A stretch of 64,000 nt of DNA from Haematobia irritans (taxonomy: Eukaryota; Arthropoda; Insecta; Diptera; Muscidae). Of this stretch, positions 38,350 to 50,887 are shown one piece after another. The notes under the pieces were generated by a model. The model saw only the letters and a program-made list of their open reading frames with translations, made no database searches and was not told where the DNA came from. Position 1 is the first letter of the stretch; each line of letters opens with the position of its first letter. The stretch spans positions 23,970,622-24,034,621 of the forward strand of contig NC_134398.1 in assembly GCF_050003625.1 (NCBI RefSeq), written 5' to 3'. Both the position numbers and the translations under genes were made by a program.

Positions 38350-39084
38350 AAAAACAAACAAAATATATATGCGCGTTTGTAAATACGTAAGAATGACGAG
38401 TAGAAAATTTTTAGTTTTTAGTTTCAGGATTTTGTTGATATTTTTGTTTTTTTTTTGTGTTTGGAGAAATTCAAAGCGACAAATGCAACAACTTGACATG
38501 AAAACGTGTCCCAACACGAATATGAAAAATAGCTACAAGGCAAAACGGTCACAAGCTATTGTATTTTCTACCAGCCAACAACTACTGGTTTACCTGTAGC
38601 CCAAGGCAGTCAAGCAGACACAAGGACCAAGTGCCAGTCAGCCAACGAATTATTCAGCCAGCTAAGCAACACCAACAATACTAACCCAAATTGGTGACGT
38701 TTATGGAGAAGAATGACAATGGTGGCATGACTTTTTTGTCTTAGTGCAAAACAAAAAGAAGGTAAAAGAAATTACAACTGGTATTGTTTACAATGTGACA
38801 ACAAGAGTTTGTCTAGAGCATGGGGTGCTTCACAAGGATCGTGCTATAGAAAATATACCAATATACGTATAGATATATCCATATGTGTAAGCACTTAAAT
38901 ACATATGCATAAAGGACAAAAAACAAGGTGTTAGTAACTTAGATTACATTTGATGGCAAAAGGAAGACAATGAGATAAGGAAAAATTTAAAGTAAATGAA
39001 AGGGGTTTTCAAGAAGAAATTAAGAGAACCTTATAAAGAGTGGGTTATCTACCACGGTTGCCACATTTGGCAAAATTCTACCAA
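38350..39084. other. unique DNA, no coding gene assigned
   Basis: Less A+T-rich than neighbours. The frame at 38369-38599 (76 residues) has no domain. Likely intronic or regulatory. Confidence 0.4.
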
Positions 39085-41605
39085 ACTGGTAGATTTTTTA
39101 CTATAGAAATATTTTTTACTATTGACAAAATTTTCTATAGTAATAAAACTTTTGCAAAATTTTACATAGAAATAAAATTTTGACAAAATTTTCTATAGAA
39201 ATAAAATTTTGAGACAATTTTTTATTGAAATAAAATGTTGACAAAATTTTCTATAGAAATAAAAATTTGACAAAATTTCCTATAGAAATAAAATTTTGAC
39301 AAAATTTCCTATAGAAATAAAATTTTGACAAAATTTCCTATAGTAATAAAATTTTGACAAAATTTTGTATAGAAATAAAATTTTGACAAAATTGTGTATA
39401 GAAATAAAATTTTGACAAAATTTTCTACAGAAATAAAATTTTGACAAAATGTTCTAAAGAAATAAAATTTTGAGAAAAATTTCTATTGAAATAAAATGTT
39501 GACAAAATTGTCTATAGAAATAAAATTTTGACAAAATTTTCTATAGAAATAAAATTTTGAAAAAATTTTCTATAGAAATAAAATTTTGACAAAAATTTTT
39601 CGGCAAAATTTTCTATAGAAATAAAATTTTTGCAAAATTTTCTAAAGAAATAAAATTTTGAGAAAAATTTCTATTGAAATAAAATGTTGACAAACTTGTG
39701 TTTTGACAAAACTTTCTATAGAAATAAAATTTTGAAAAATTTTCTAAAGAAAAAAAATGTACAAAATTTTCTATTGAAATACAATTTTGAAAAATTTTTC
39801 TATTGAAATAAAATTTTGAAAAAATTGGCTACAGAAATAAAATTTTGACAAAATTTTCTATAGAGATAAAATGTTGACAATATTTTGTATAGATATAAAA
39901 TTTTGACAATATTTTCTATAGAGATAAAATGTTGACAAAATTTTCTATGGAAATAAAATGTTCACAAATGTTTCTATAGAAATAAAATTTTGACAAGATT
40001 TTTACAAACTTTTCTAAAGAAAAAAAATTGACAAAATTTTCTATAGAAATAAAATTTTGACAATATTTTCTAAAGAGATAAAATTTTGACAATATTTTCT
40101 ATAGAGATAAAATTTTGACAAAATTTTCTATTGAAACCAAATTTTGACAAAATTTTCTATTGAAATAAAATGTTGATAGAATTTTCTATAGAAATAAAAT
40201 TTTCACAAAATTATCTATAGAAATAAAATTTTGACAAAATTTTCCATTGAAACCAAATTTTGACAAAATTTTCTTAGAAATTAAATTTTGACAAAATTTT
40301 CTATAGAAATAAAATTTTGACTAAATTTTTTATTGAAATAAAATGTTGACAAAATTTTCTATAGAAATAAAATTTTGAAAAAATTTTCTATAGAAATAAA
40401 ATTTTGACAAAAATTTTTTGACAAAATTTTCTGTTGAAATAAAATTTTGACAAAATTTTCTATAGAAATACTATTTTGACAAAATTTTCTATAGAAATAC
40501 TATTTTGACAAAATTTTCTATAGAAATAAAATTTTGACAAAATTTTCTATAGAAATAAAATTTTGACAAAATTTTCTATAGATATAAAATTTTGACAAAA
40601 TTTTCTATAGAAATAAAATTTTGACAAAATTTTCTATAGAAATAAAATTTTGACAAAATTTTCTATAGAAATAAAATGTTCACAAAATTTTCTAAAGAAA
40701 TAAAACTTTGAGAAAAATTTCTATTGAAATAAAATGTTGACAACATTTTCTATAGAAATAAAATTTTAACAAAATTTTCTATATAAATAAAATTTTGACA
40801 AAATTTTTTATAGAAATAAAACGTTGACAAAATTTTCTATAGAAATAAAATTGTCTATAAAAATAAAATTTTGACAAAATTTTCTATAGAAATAAAATTT
40901 TGACAAAATTGTCTATAGACATAAAATTTTGACAAAATTTTCTATAAAAATAACTTTTGACAAAATTTTCTATAGAAATAATATTTTGACAAAATTTTCT
41001 AAGAAATAAAATTTTGACAAAATTTTCTATTGAAATAAAATTTTGACAAAATTTTCTATAGAAATAAAATGTTGACAAAATTTTTTAAAAAAATAACATT
41101 TTGACAAAATTGTCTATTGAAATAAAATGTTGATAAAATTTTCTATAGAAATAAAATCTTGACAAAATTTTCTATAGAAATAAAATTTTGACAAAATTTT
41201 CTATAGAAATAAAATTATGACAAATTTTTCTATTGAAATAATATTTTGACAAAACTTTCTATAGAGATAAAATTTTCTATAGAAATAAAATTTTGACAAA
41301 ATTTTCTATAGAAATAAAGTTTTGACAAATTTTTCTACAGAAATAAAATTTTGACAAAATTTTCTATAGGAATAAAATTTTGAAAAATTTTCTATAAAAA
41401 TAAAATGTTGAAAAATTTTCTATTGAAATAAAATTTTTAGAAAATTTTCTATAGAAATAAAATTTTGACAAAGTTTTATATAGAAATAAAATTTTTAGAA
41501 AATTTTCTATAGAAATAAAATTTTTAGAAAATTTTCTATAGAAATAAAATTTTTAGAAAATTTTCTATAGAAATAAAATTTTGACAAAATTTTCTATATG
41601 ATAAG
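39085..41605 (-). repeat. 29-bp satellite-like array, block 8
   Basis: About 86 reverse units, one of the largest blocks. Variants include GAGATAAAAT, TTGAAACCAAAT and, at the right edge, four consecutive TTTTTAGAAAATTTTC units that look like a recent local amplification (41430-41575). Confidence 0.93.
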
Positions 41606-41892
41606 ATTTATTCCTTTGGCATGGAACCTAGACTTAACCACTGGCAATATTACCTAAAAATATGACTTCAATAAATATGGAAATATGTTTGGTTCATAAA
41701 CTAAAACATACTTTAAATTAAATTTCTTTAAAGTAAATTTTTTCCATTATATGAAAACAAAAACAACCTTAAGTTTAAACAAATTTATCCCTTCCTCTTC
41801 CAAAAAATTTCGAAAAATGTTGCCACTACATCCAAGATTTCATGTTTGTATTTATTTTGAAGTATTTATTTACACCTCAACGCCTTTCTATA

Positions 41893-42046
<154 letters not shown>

Positions 42047-42266
42047 GTATGTATGAAGGGGAGAGTATATGCAAGTACATATACACCTTGTAAGTGTGGC
42101 CTAATCCGAGAAGAATGTGCAAAAAGAATAAATTTTAGGCATTCTTGTTATTTTAATATTCTCCTATGCTAAACAACTCGAAAAATCTTGTAAATATTTG
42201 AATAAGCTGACCCTAACCAGTAGATATTTCATATGTTGGTTATATTTGGGTTGTAAAATTCAAGAT

Positions 42267-42375
42267 GCCTTAAAGTATGCTATAGTAAATGTTATTGTGG
42301 TTATGACCTATGCAATTCATGTGAGAGGAGTAAACAACAAAGACATTTAAAGTTCAACCTGCCTAATGGTATGCT
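42267..42375 (-). promoter_or_regulatory. Su(Hw)-like motif pair
   Basis: 42267-42282 (GCCTTAAAGTATGCTA, one mismatch) and 42361-42375 (GCCTAATGGTATGC, two mismatches), same orientation, 94 bp apart. Confidence 0.55.
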
Positions 42376-42727
42376 TTAATATATTTTTTTTTGTGAGAGC
42401 TCAAAAAACAAACTCACTTTTCGTAAACAAAAAATTTACGATGGCAAATTGAGTTTTATGTAAATAAAGGATACAGGATTTTTATTTGCTGAGGGATAAA
42501 AAAAACATTAAATTTTTTTTTTTGTAAAATCTATAGTAAATTTCGAGTAAAAATGTTTACCTAAATTTTATTCAAACTACATGAGGATGGACTACTGGCA
42601 TAATGGCTACAGTAACTTTTAGACTCTTTTATTTTATCTTTTTTGTTAAGACACAGAACGGAAAAGCTTGTTGGTTAGATATAAGTTTTATTGTGATTCG
42701 TTTTTGGGCAAAATGAAGAAAAAATAT

Positions 42728-42965
42728 TCACAGAAAAAAATATCTGCAATATTTTTTCATTTAAAAGTTTGATTCAATTACATCAATCACATAATGTACT
42801 TGGATCAATTAAATTTTTAATGGTATCAATTCATATCACATCAAATGATGTTGTTGATTGCTATTAAATAGCATTAAGAGGTTTCAATTAAAATATAATT
42901 GGATCAATAAAAATTTTATTAGTTCAATTATTTTTGTGATTGACTACAAAAAATATTTTTATCTG
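42728..42965. mobile_element. AATTAA-rich MITE-like element, partial
   Basis: Begins CACAGAAAAAAATATCTGC and continues with GATTCAATTA, GGATCAATTAAA and a closing TTTTTGTGATTGACTAC. Same family as 16736-17275. Confidence 0.5.
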
Positions 42966-42979
42966 TAATGTAAAGGGGA

Positions 42980-43320
42980 AAATGCGCCTAAAATTAGGCA
43001 AAGCTAAAATAAAATCGAAAAATCGAAGTAAAAAAAATAGTTTTCAATTGAACCCTGCATCTGCTATGGTACCAATAATTATATATTTTAATGAAACTTG
43101 TTCTTAGGCTGCATGAAATTATTGAACTATTTAAAAACTATAGAAAAATTGCACCTAAAATTAGGCAAAGCAAAAATGAAATAATGTATACTTCAAATTA
43201 TGGTAGAATTGAAGCGAAAAATTACACAAAAAGGAATAGTTTTCATTCGAACCCCACAAATTCTATAGGGCCAATAGTTATGTATTTCAATGAAACTTGA
43301 AACTGAGGCTACATGAAGTT
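42980..43320. repeat. 172-bp tandem duplication carrying motif sites
   Basis: Two units beginning near 42984 and 43150, sharing CCTAAAATTAGGCAAAGC, GGAATAGTTTTCA, GAACCC and TTTCAATGAAACTTG or a near variant. The plus-strand frame at 43091-43300 lies within it and is not supported as a gene. Confidence 0.8.
42986..43168 (-). promoter_or_regulatory. Su(Hw)-like motif pair in the 172-bp duplication
   Basis: 42986-43001 (GCCTAAAATTAGGCAA) and 43153-43168 (ACCTAAAATTAGGCAA). They differ from the core at two bases (ATTAGGC for AGTATGC). Confidence 0.4.
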
Positions 43321-43454
43321 ATAGTGCCAGTATTGTATAGAAACTTAAAGCAAGCTCGTTATATTTTGAATTCGTTTCAAACACAGGGTGACATATGCAA
43401 TTTGTTCGAAATATCTGCGTTGTTGGATGTTTTTAGCCATATATCGTAAAATCT

Positions 43455-43976
43455 CCTAAAACTATGCAATATATCAAAGTAAAATTCTTCCTGATATCAG
43501 ATATTAGCAAAAGGTAGTTTTGTGTGCATTCAATTCCAATAAAATGTATGGCATTTAATATCAAAATGAAACAAAAGCATTTTTAAAACTTTTTCTTTGA
43601 AACTAACGACTAATGTATGAACCCATTCAAACCACGTCTATGAATTTCTTTTCATAGTTTCTATGTACACATGAGTCTTACAGTATTTTATTGAACTTTT
43701 ATTGGGCAAATGTAAAAATCCATATATATATATATATATAAAATACTATAAAGTCTTATAAGTGTTACTACATATAGAAAATATTAAAATGACAAACCCT
43801 AAAAGTATGCTAAAGAAACAAACAAAAATTGTTTTAAAAATAAAAATCATTCGAGGTGCTTCATATACAAAAGTCCTAAAACTTTAGCATTTTCGTTAAA
43901 AGTGAAAAATTGCCATTGAAACGAAATGCCTTGCATTTGCCAACACTTGCCTCTCTGTGCATCCTAAAAGTCTGCC
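43455..43976 (-). promoter_or_regulatory. Su(Hw)-like motif group 9
   Basis: 43455-43469 (CCTAAAACTATGCAA, one mismatch), 43797-43810 (exact CCTAAAAGTATGC) and 43963-43976 (CCTAAAAGTCTGCC, one mismatch). A weaker CCTAAAACTTTAGC is at 43875. Confidence 0.58.
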
Positions 43977-44504
43977 AGAGTAAAATGGGATGGAAAAATC
44001 TCAAAAATATTTTACCAGAACAAAACTTTAAGAAAAATAGAAAAAAAATCATAAGCGTATGAAAGATGTTGAAAAAAGTTTTTTTTTTAGAATTTTACTG
44101 TTTCTTTTTTAAAGTTGGTTCGGGGTTTATAGGATAGAGAATTGTCTACATTTTTGTTACAGTTTTTATCTCCTCATCTGGAAAGTTACGTTATACATAT
44201 AAAATAATCCATATAGATATTTTATCCTTGGCATATGCTCAATGGAGGGCAGTTCAAGCAACACATTACAGTATTTGTGCAGTAATCATTAAAATCTTAT
44301 GCTTGAATAAGTTTTCTTAAAGGAAATGCCAAGGAAGACACAAAGGCTACCTTTAAAATAAAATTGTGAAAAAGGAAAGGAAGACCAATTTTTAGTAACA
44401 TTTAAATAGAATATCGATACGAACAAAAAAGATTATTTAAAAGTATTCTAAACTCCATAACGATTAGAAAATATATAAAAAATCCATTACAAAAAAAAAA
44501 TTAC

Positions 44505-45530
44505 AAATATTATTTCTATAGCAAATTTTCTCGAAATTTTATTTCTATAGAAAAATTTGTCAAAATGTTACTTCTATAGAAAATTTTGTCAAAATATTAT
44601 TTCTATAGAAAATTTTCTCAAAATTTTATTTCTATAGAAAATTTTGTTAAAATTTTATTTCTATAGAAAATTTTGTCAAAATTTTATTTCTATAGAAAAT
44701 TTTGTCAACATTTTATTTCTATAGAAAATTTTGTCAACATTTTATTTCTATAGAAAATTTTGTCAAAATTTTATTTCTATAGAAAATTTTGTTAAAATTT
44801 ATTTCTATAGAAAATTTTTGTTAAAATTTTACTTCTATAGAAAATCTTGTCAAAATTTTATTTCTACAGCAAATTTTGTCACAATTTTATATCTATAGAA
44901 AATTTTGTCAAAATTTTATTTCTATAGAAAATTTTGTCAAAATTTTATTTCTATAGAAAATTTTTTCAAAATTTTATTTCTATAGAAAATTTTATCAAAA
45001 TATTATTTTGATAGAAAATTTTGTTAAAATTTTATTTCTATAGAAAATTGTTTCAAAATTTTATTTCTATAGAAAATTTTTTCAAAATTTTATTTCCATA
45101 GAAATGTTTGTCAAAATTTTATTTCTATAGAAAATTTAGTCAAAATTTTATTTATATAGAAAATTTAGTCAAAATTTTATTTCTATAGAAACTTTTATTA
45201 ATAATATAAAAAATTATGTCAAAATGTTATTTCTATGGAAAATTTTCTCGAATTTTATTTCTATAGAAAGTTTTCTCGAAATTTTATTTCTATATAAAAT
45301 TTTCTCAAAATTTTATTTCTATAGAAAAATTTCTCAAAATTTTATTTCTATAAGAAAATTTTTTCAAAATTTTATTTCTATAGAAAATTTTTTGAAAATT
45401 TTATTTCCATAGAAATTTTGTCAAAATGGTATTTCTATAGAAAATTTTGTCAAAATTTTATTTCTATAGAAAATTTTGTCAAAATTTTAAATTATGCCAA
45501 AATTTTTTGTCTATGGAAAATTTTTCAAAT
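44505..45530 (+). repeat. 29-bp satellite-like array, block 9
   Basis: About 35 forward units, among the most regular in the window; the right part has TTTTCTCAAAATT variants. Confidence 0.93.
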
Positions 45531-46550
45531 TATCCTAGAGTTGTTTATATTGCCATCATTATTATTTAAATTGGATATGATGGCCTCTTTCCATTTTGTA
45601 ATTTATACCATTTTATAACATTAAGTATTTTTTTCACTTTTTGCTTCTTGAATTTCAAAACACTTTTGAATTTCATTTTGCAAAATAACCAAGTTGACAT
45701 TTGACATAGTTTCTCTATGTGACGTGTCATCAGGAAAATAATTATTTGTTATTTTTGCACTTCTACCATGATAGGTACTAAGTACTATATGCCATGGATT
45801 GTTTTTTTGTTACGGGCCTTTTTGACTTTCCTCATGTCCAAGTTTTTGGAGTGCGATTATATTTTATGTCTACCAGGTTCAAAGGAAATGACACAAAAAC
45901 AAAATATAATTTTTTTACTGAGTAAAATATTTTGTTTCTTTTTGTTCGCCAAGACCATGTCATGCCTGTTGTTCACTCATGAATTCCATGTTGAGCAAAA
46001 AGGCCGAAATAGAAAACATATTTGGCAATTGCATAGTTGAAAAGTTTTGCGTGTTGAATGAATATGGTCAAAGGAAGTATACGAACTCTTTGTTTTTTTG
46101 ACCATCCATTCGAAAAAAACGAGTTGAGAGGGGGTGTGGGTCGACATCTTGGGCTAGTAATAATAGTTAGTTACTGTTTCCGTTAAGCATACATTTAATT
46201 TTTCATAGCATACATGAAGGCGCAGCTTAACCATCAGTCAGTTTGTTTTGTTTTCTGACAGGTTTATGTTGACTTTAAGATGCCCTTTTGCCACAACGAG
46301 TGAAAAGCTGGGAATATAAATCAATCGGATATGGTGTCAAAAAGTTGGCTGGGGTAATCGAAATGAAGGGTAATACATAATTGATCCCAATCTATATACT
46401 ATACTTTCATTCAATTGCAGGTTATTATTGTTTTTGTTGTATATAATATTTTCATTGTTGTATCAGGTTTTAATATAAAAATGCGATCACTATATTTTTC
46501 AATGTCAGACAAATCAGACACATGCTATGTTCATAAAAAGTACAAATCTT
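45531..46550. other. unique DNA, no gene assigned
   Basis: A plus-strand ATG frame at 45768-46040 (90 residues, hydrophobic start, then HEFHVEQKGRNRKHIWQLHS) is the best ORF here, but it has no domain and no clear coding pattern. Confidence 0.4.
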
Positions 46551-46554
46551 AACA

Positions 46555-47095
46555 ATTTAATAAAAAATTGTAGCATAATTTTAGGAGATACACTTTCTAC
46601 AATAGAAATAAAACAATAACTCTTGGGATATGATAGTTTAGGAATTAATAAATACCAAGTAATACAATGTCTATATTACATGGAAATGTGTGAAAAAATA
46701 TAAATCTCCAAAATTTATTTAAGAAATTTTAACATACTTTTAGGAGTTACAGTTATGTACAATTAAAATAATATATTATAGTCGTATGCTTTTATTCATA
46801 ATAATTTACTGTAGGTTTATCGAAGGAATTTGTATGGTAGGTTTAAAATTGATGTTAACTTTTATGAATATGGGGATTATATTTTTCATTAAAATTTTCT
46901 GCATATTTTTAGGAGTCACAGTTATATACAAACAAGTATAGTTAACTGAACGGTAAGATCGTCAAACACATATTAGCGTTAATTTATATTTTTAGAAATA
47001 TAAAATTAACATTTGAAGGACGAAATAAGGAGAGTCCATATTTTACCAATATTATAAATAATATATTAAAAAAGCGTACATTTTTAGGCAATTTT
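46555..47095. repeat. diverged tandem units of 160-175 bp, one motif site each
   Basis: Four successive sites spaced 161, 170 and 174 bp. The sequence around them keeps TTTTAGGAGTCACAGTTATA-like, AATAAAACAATA-like and AATATGGGGAT-like phrases, which suggests an old tandem repeat. Confidence 0.55.
46573..47089 (+). promoter_or_regulatory. Su(Hw)-like motif group 10
   Basis: Four forward sites: 46573-46586 (GCATAATTTTAGGA), 46732-46745 (ACATACTTTTAGGA), 46901-46914 (GCATATTTTTAGGA) and 47076-47089 (GTACATTTTTAGGC). The first three have one mismatch each. Confidence 0.55.
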
Positions 47096-47109
47096 TTAGA
47101 AAGAAGTAT

Positions 47110-48285
47110 GAACCATTTTCTATAGAAATAAAATTTTGACAAAATTTTCTATAGTAATAAAATTTTTACAAAATTTTCTATAGAAATAAAATTTTGACAA
47201 AAATTTCTATAGAAATAAAATTTTGACAAAATTTTTTATAGAAATAAAATTTTGAGAAAATCTTCTATAGAAATAAAATTTTGATAAAATTTTCTATAGC
47301 AATAAAATTTTGACAAAATTTTCTATAGAAATAAAATTTTGACAAAATTTTCTATAGAAATAAAATTTTGACAAAATTTTCTATAGTAATAAAATTTTTA
47401 CAAAATTTTCTATAGAAATAAAATGTTGACAAAATTTTCTATAGCAGTAAAATTTTGAGAAAATTTTCTCTAGAAATAAAATTTTGAGAAAATTTTCTCG
47501 AGAAATAAAATTTTGAAAAAATTTTCTATAGAAATAAAATTTTGAGAAAATTTTCTCTAGAAATAAAATTTTGACAAAATTTTGTATAGTAATAAAATTT
47601 TGACAAGATTTTCTATAGAAATAAAATTTTGACAAAATTTTGTATAGCAATAAAATTTTGACAAAATTTTCTATAGCAATAAAATTTTGAGAAAATTTTC
47701 TCTAGAAATAAAATTTTGACAAACTTTTCTATAGCAATAACATTTTGACAAGATTTTCTATAGAAATAAAATTTTGAAAAAATTTTCTATAGCTATAAAA
47801 TTTTGAGAACATTTTCTATAGAAATAAAATTTTGACAAAATTTTCTATAGAAATAAAACTTTGACAAAATTTTCTATAGCAATAAAATTTGACAAAATTT
47901 TCTACAGAAATAAAATTTTGAAAAAATTTTCTATAGAAATAAAATTTTGACAAAATTTTCGATAGCAATAAAATTTTGACAAAATTTCCTATAGAAATAA
48001 AATTTTGACAAAATTTCTAAAGCAATAAAATTTTGACAAAATTTCTTAAGCAATAAAATTTTGAGAAAATTTTGTCTAGAAATAAAATTTTTACAAAGTT
48101 TTCTATAGCAATAAAATTTTTACAAAGTTTTCTATAGCAATAAAATTTTGAGAAAATTATCTCTAGAAATAAAATGTTGACAAAATTTGCTATAGCAATA
48201 AAATTTGACAAAATTTTCTATAGAAATCAAATTTTGACAAAATTTTCTATAGAAATACAATTTTGACAAAATTTTCTAAAGCAAA
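47110..48285 (-). repeat. 29-bp satellite-like array, block 10
   Basis: About 40 reverse units of the same CTATAGCAAT / CTCTAGAAAT subfamily as block 2 at 5465-7825. Confidence 0.92.
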
Positions 48286-48617
48286 AAAAAATCATTGAAA
48301 CCAATTCATTGATATAACGAAATTTTTCGTTATTATAACGTTTTCATTGTCTTAAATGAAATGTTTTGTTTATCAATGTAAAATTTTCGTTGGCTCAATT
48401 TTAATGAAATTTTCTCAATTTTAATGAAATTTTCTTGTGTGTCTTTTTAATCCTTTTTAGTCAAAAGTTTATTGTTTCAAAAAAATGTTAATTAAGAATT
48501 AAAAAAATTTTTATTATTAGTTTATTTAAAATCATAATAAATTATGAAAATAAATAAAAAAAGAGGTACTAACAACTACGGTTTTCGACCTAGTTAAAAA
48601 AAATATATGCATAATTG
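48286..48617. repeat. duplicated 330-bp module, copy 2
   Basis: Second copy of the segment at 7826-8157, in the same orientation. It differs by a short duplication (TCAATTTTAATGAAATTTTC twice near 48400) and a small deletion near 48340. Confidence 0.85.
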
Positions 48618-48967
48618 TTTAGGTTACGTTAGGTTAGGTGGCAGCCCGATGTATCAGGCTCACTTAGACTATTCAGTCCATTGTGATACCACATTGGTGA
48701 ACTTCTCTCTTATCACTGAGTGCTGCCCAATTCCATGTTAAACTCAATGACAAGGGACCACCTTTTTATAGCCGAGTCCGAACGGGGTTCCACATTGCAG
48801 TAAAACCACTTAGAGAAGCTTTGAAGCTCTCAGAAATGTCACCAGCATTACTGAGTTGGGATAATCCAGCGATGAAAAACGTGTTGGTGTTCGGTCGAAG
48901 CAGGAATCGAATCCACGACCTTGTGTATGCGAGCCGGACATGCTAACCATTGCACCACGGTGGCTCC
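48618..48967 (-). mobile_element. tRNA-derived SINE, copy 2, near full length
   Basis: The minus strand starts GGAGCCACCGTGGTGCAATG, has the B-box-like GGATTCGATTCC and ends in ACCTAACCTAACGTAACC. About 350 bp. It sits right after the duplicated module, exactly as copy 1 does. Confidence 0.85.
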
Positions 48968-49301
48968 AGCAGTCTAACACTGAATCTAATAACCCAATAA
49001 GAAAAATATACATTTTTCTTAAAGGTTTTTTTATGAAATTCAAAGGAAACTATTAGTTTTTTCCTTTAAAATTTTGTGGACAAGATAATTTTAAATTTCT
49101 ATAATTTTAAATCTCTAAAATCAAATGAAGATCCAAGGCATAACTTCTAAAGAAATGTGAAAGATCCGAAAATGAAGTATTTCTACCATATGACAAGAAG
49201 ATTTAAACTTCATTAGAGATGATCAAAACGGAGAAATCGAAACCATTTTCTTGTAAACTCTGTTTTAAATGGCTATAATATATTTTACTGCAAAATGCAT
49301 T

Positions 49302-49687
49302 GCCTACTTTCAGGTGTTTCGTAAATGTTTATCATATGGTTTATGAAAGTCTTATCGTGACGCTTAATAACTTTTGTCTCTTTCTGTTAGGAATACTTAT
49401 ATTGCATTTGAAAAACCAGTAATGTTCTGCGTATAATAATTCTACAGAAATCTTTAAAGGTAAGCATTAAGTGCACTTTTTGCCACTTTACAATGCATTT
49501 ACAAATTTCTCGCACAAAAAAAATTAATTACACGCTTTGGTAAAAAAAGTGGCTAAGAGAAACCAAACTTAATGGAAGTAGGTTAGGTTTTTTTTTGCTT
49601 AACTCAACGACACGCAAAATCTTAAAGCTGTGCCACACAAACTCGCTTCACCTTTCATTTTCACCCTTTGGTGGCATACTCTTGGCT
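49302..49687 (+). promoter_or_regulatory. Su(Hw)-like motif pair
   Basis: 49302-49315 (GCCTACTTTCAGGT) and 49674-49687 (GCATACTCTTGGCT). Each differs from the core at two positions; both are forward. Confidence 0.45.
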
Positions 49688-50702
49688 ATTGGTCTTTGCC
49701 TTATATTGCCGTGACGACCTGATGACTTTAATAAGTTAATATTAAGCTATAATTTCCAACAGTTTCCTTGGTTCTGTTCTATTTTTTTTTTATTGGTGAA
49801 AGAAACAAAAATTCTCTTCAGGCTGACATATAGGCCTCAACCTGATTCTTTTGACAAAGCCTTGAATTACAGAGAATGTAGTAGTAGTCCCCTTTGTAAT
49901 TCTATCAAACTTTTATGTACTTTCCCCCACAAAAAAGAAACCCTTATGAAAATATTAAGAGTCAAAGTAATAAAAATAATTTAATTTCTTAACATAAAAC
50001 AGTAATCCTATAGGAAAACTCACGGATAAGAAAATATTCAAACATAAAATTAAATGTTTTATTAAATACAATTGTTATATATCCATAAGAAAATTGCCAA
50101 AGTTTACTCTTTACTCAAGGCTAGCAGCAATGAGGCATTGCGAAAACCTCTTAGCCATTATACAATATTCTTTAATGGCCAAATGAAATTGTGAAGTAAT
50201 TCAACAATACTGAAGTAAATATGAAAGTAATTAAAATTTATTAATAACCAAGTCAATGGCATTTCGGGCTCCAAAGCTGGGGCACATAGGGTGTGTCCCA
50301 CATTAAAAATAGACCATTTATTATATAAAAGAAGAAATTAATTAAGAAAAGGACAAGAATTTTTTTTGGTAAAGGAGAATATGTAATGGTCATTAAAAAC
50401 AAATTGAGTTACCTCCCCCCGCCCCAAAAAAAGGGATAATAATGTTTGGATAGCTATAATGGCTATGTTATGGTCAGTGTTATGTGGTTAATAATAATTC
50501 CAAAGGGAGCTATGCTATATGAAATCATAAAGGCTACCACAAGTTGGCAAGCGAGGGGATGGGAGCTTAAATTAATTAAGAGCATCATAAGCCACATAAA
50601 GTTGTTATTACGAGTATATACCTGTAACAATTTAATTTGCAATGTTTAATAAAGTAGAACATTTTATAAGATAATTGAAAGCGCTTGAGGTAATTATATT
50701 AC

Positions 50703-50718
50703 TCCCAAAAGTATGCTA
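50703..50718 (-). promoter_or_regulatory. Su(Hw)-like motif
   Basis: TCCCAAAAGTATGCTA has one mismatch to the reverse core. Confidence 0.52.
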
Positions 50719-50887
50719 TGAAATGTGAAAGATATGTACAAATATAAAGGAGTTTATTTCTGTTGGAATTGTTGATATAAAATAAATTTAATTAAAAAAA
50801 ATAATATTATCTAAATTAAAAAAATTTTAGTTATATTTAAGAAAATGTTTTTTTAGAAACCAATCAATGCCTTTGGTTTTATAGTAA

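Larger units (their letters stand above)
48968..50887. other. AT-rich non-coding DNA
   Basis: No gene or mobile element seen. Short frames at 49793-49984 and 50446-50649 lack support. Three motif sites are listed separately. Confidence 0.5.

Noticed and set aside
45768..46040. Plus-strand frame of 90 residues with an ATG
   Set aside because: Hydrophobic AT-driven composition, no recognised family, no coding periodicity visible by eye.
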